Shown in pieces: positions 62,896-64,000 of a DNA stretch of 64,000 nucleotides. The stretch lies in the NCBI GenBank assembly GCA_014843695.1, contig CM026397.1:46500891-46564890 (forward strand), written 5' to 3'. Origin of the DNA: Archivesica marissinica. Lineage: Eukaryota; Mollusca; Bivalvia; Venerida; Vesicomyidae. The notes below the pieces were generated by a model. That model made no database searches. It saw only the letters and a list, made by a program, of their open reading frames with translations, and was not told where the DNA came from. Made by a program: the position numbers and the translations under genes. The number at the start of each line of letters is the position of its first letter. Position 1 is the stretch's first letter.

Positions 62896-63862
62896 TAGAT
62901 GTGTGTAAATATGTACGATCCCATTCAAGAGATGTGTGTAAATATGTACGATCCCATTCAACAGATGTTTGTAAATATGTACGATCCCATTCAACAGATG
63001 TTTGTAAATATGTACGATCCCATTCAACAGATGTGTGTAAATATGTACGATCCCATTCAACAGATGTGTGTAAATATGTACGATCCCATTCAACAGATGT
63101 GTGTAAATATGTACGATCCCATTCAACAGATGTTTGTAAATATGTACGATCCCATTCAACAGATGTTTGTAAATATGTACGATCCCATTCAACAGATGTG
63201 TGTAAATATGTACGATCCCATTCAACAGATGTGTGTAAATATGTACGATCCCATTCAACAGATGTTTGTAAATATGTACGATCCCATTCAACAGATGTTT
63301 GTAAATATGTACGATCCCATTCAACAGATGTGTGTAAATATGTACGACCCCATTCAACAGATGTTTGTAAATATGTACGATCCCATTCAACAGATGTGTG
63401 TAAATATGTACGATCCCATTCAACAGATGTTTGTAAATATGTACGATCCCATTCAACAGATGTTTGGGTTATTGCAGATGTGTGTAAATATGCCCATTCA
63501 ACATATGTTCATGTCATTGCAGATGTGTGTAAATATGCCCATTCAACAGATGTTCATGTCATTGCAGATGTGTGTAAATATGCCCATTCAACAGATGTTC
63601 ATGTTATTGCAGATGTGTGTAAATATGCCCATTCAACAGATGTTCATGTCATTGCAGATGTGTGTAAATATGCCCATTCAACAGATGTTTGGGTTATTGC
63701 AGATGTGTGTAAATATGCCCATTCAACAGATGTTCATGTCATTGCAGATGTGTGTAAATATGCCCATTCAACAGATGTTTGGGTTATTGCAGATGTGTGT
63801 AAATATGTACGATCCCATTCAACAGATGTTCATGTTATTGCAGATGTGTGTAAATATGTATG
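62896..63862 (+). repeat. 33-bp array passing into a 45-bp array
   Basis: 62896-63470: about 17 units containing TACGATCCCATTCAACAGAT and GTGTGTAAATATG. 63471-63862: units gain TTCATGTCATTGCAG and lose TACGATC, making 45 bp. Both periods are multiples of three, so several frames stay open on both strands. Confidence 0.95.
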
Positions 63863-64000
63863 ATCCTCAGTTTTAACTACATGTAGTATATGTTTTTTTA
63901 TTTTATATTAGCAAGTCATGATTATGTTCATTCTGTGATATTTAAATTTCCCTAAATCTATACATATCTGTTAGTAAATGATTTATTTGAATGTTCTATG

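Noticed and set aside
62731..63876. Three repeat frames of 241 to 325 codons
   Set aside because: They are generated by 33- and 45-bp units; both strands and two plus frames are open at once, as expected for simple arrays.

Overview
The window is metazoan nuclear DNA, most likely from a mollusc (probably a bivalve). This rests on spliced genes with GT-AG introns, many tRNA-derived SINEs and small hairpin elements, and invertebrate-type HELZ2 and D-amino-acid oxidase family proteins. The species cannot be named from sequence alone. By summing the arrays listed here, roughly 45% of the window is tandem (minisatellite-like) repeat, nearly all of it inside introns.

Two real genes are supported, transcribed divergently from an intergenic region at about 22.8-27.5 kb. 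On the minus strand (22797 down to 8987, 3' end outside the window on the left) lies a D-aspartate/D-amino-acid oxidase family gene. Seven exons join in one open frame for about 229 residues and carry the FAD-binding GxGxxG. Its introns hold a 4.4-kb 45-bp array (16.7-21.2 kb), a 2.2-kb 44/48-bp array (10.8-12.9 kb) and, in the last visible intron, the arrays between 1 and 8.2 kb.

On the plus strand (27757-60737) lies an 18-exon HELZ2-like gene. Spliced, it predicts a protein of about 2122 residues with a TPR-like N-terminus, a Ser/Asp-rich linker, an OB-like segment, an RNB (RNase II/R) 3'-5' exoribonuclease domain with its Asp cluster and SPIRRY motif intact, and one C-terminal UPF1-like superfamily 1 helicase with motifs I, II, III, QYRM and TRAR. 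All exon phases agree, except that exon 6 lacks one base and so carries an in-frame TAG at 40332. This is either an assembly error or a disabling mutation.

The non-coding remainder is made of at least six tRNA-like SINE families (labelled A-F here), several hairpin/TIR (MITE-like) families, and about two dozen tandem arrays. The most interesting pattern is that several arrays were visibly seeded inside transposable elements. The whole 1-6.4 kb block is one SINE-E copy whose head and body have each expanded. The 5.9-kb array at 30.2-36.1 kb is built on the terminal inverted repeat of a MITE whose body still sits at its right edge. A palindromic MITE at 59.7-60.1 kb and a SINE tail at 14.7-14.9 kb show the same thing on a smaller scale.

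Many long open frames in the window are artefacts of arrays whose period is divisible by three (30, 33, 45, 48 bp) and are not annotated as genes.
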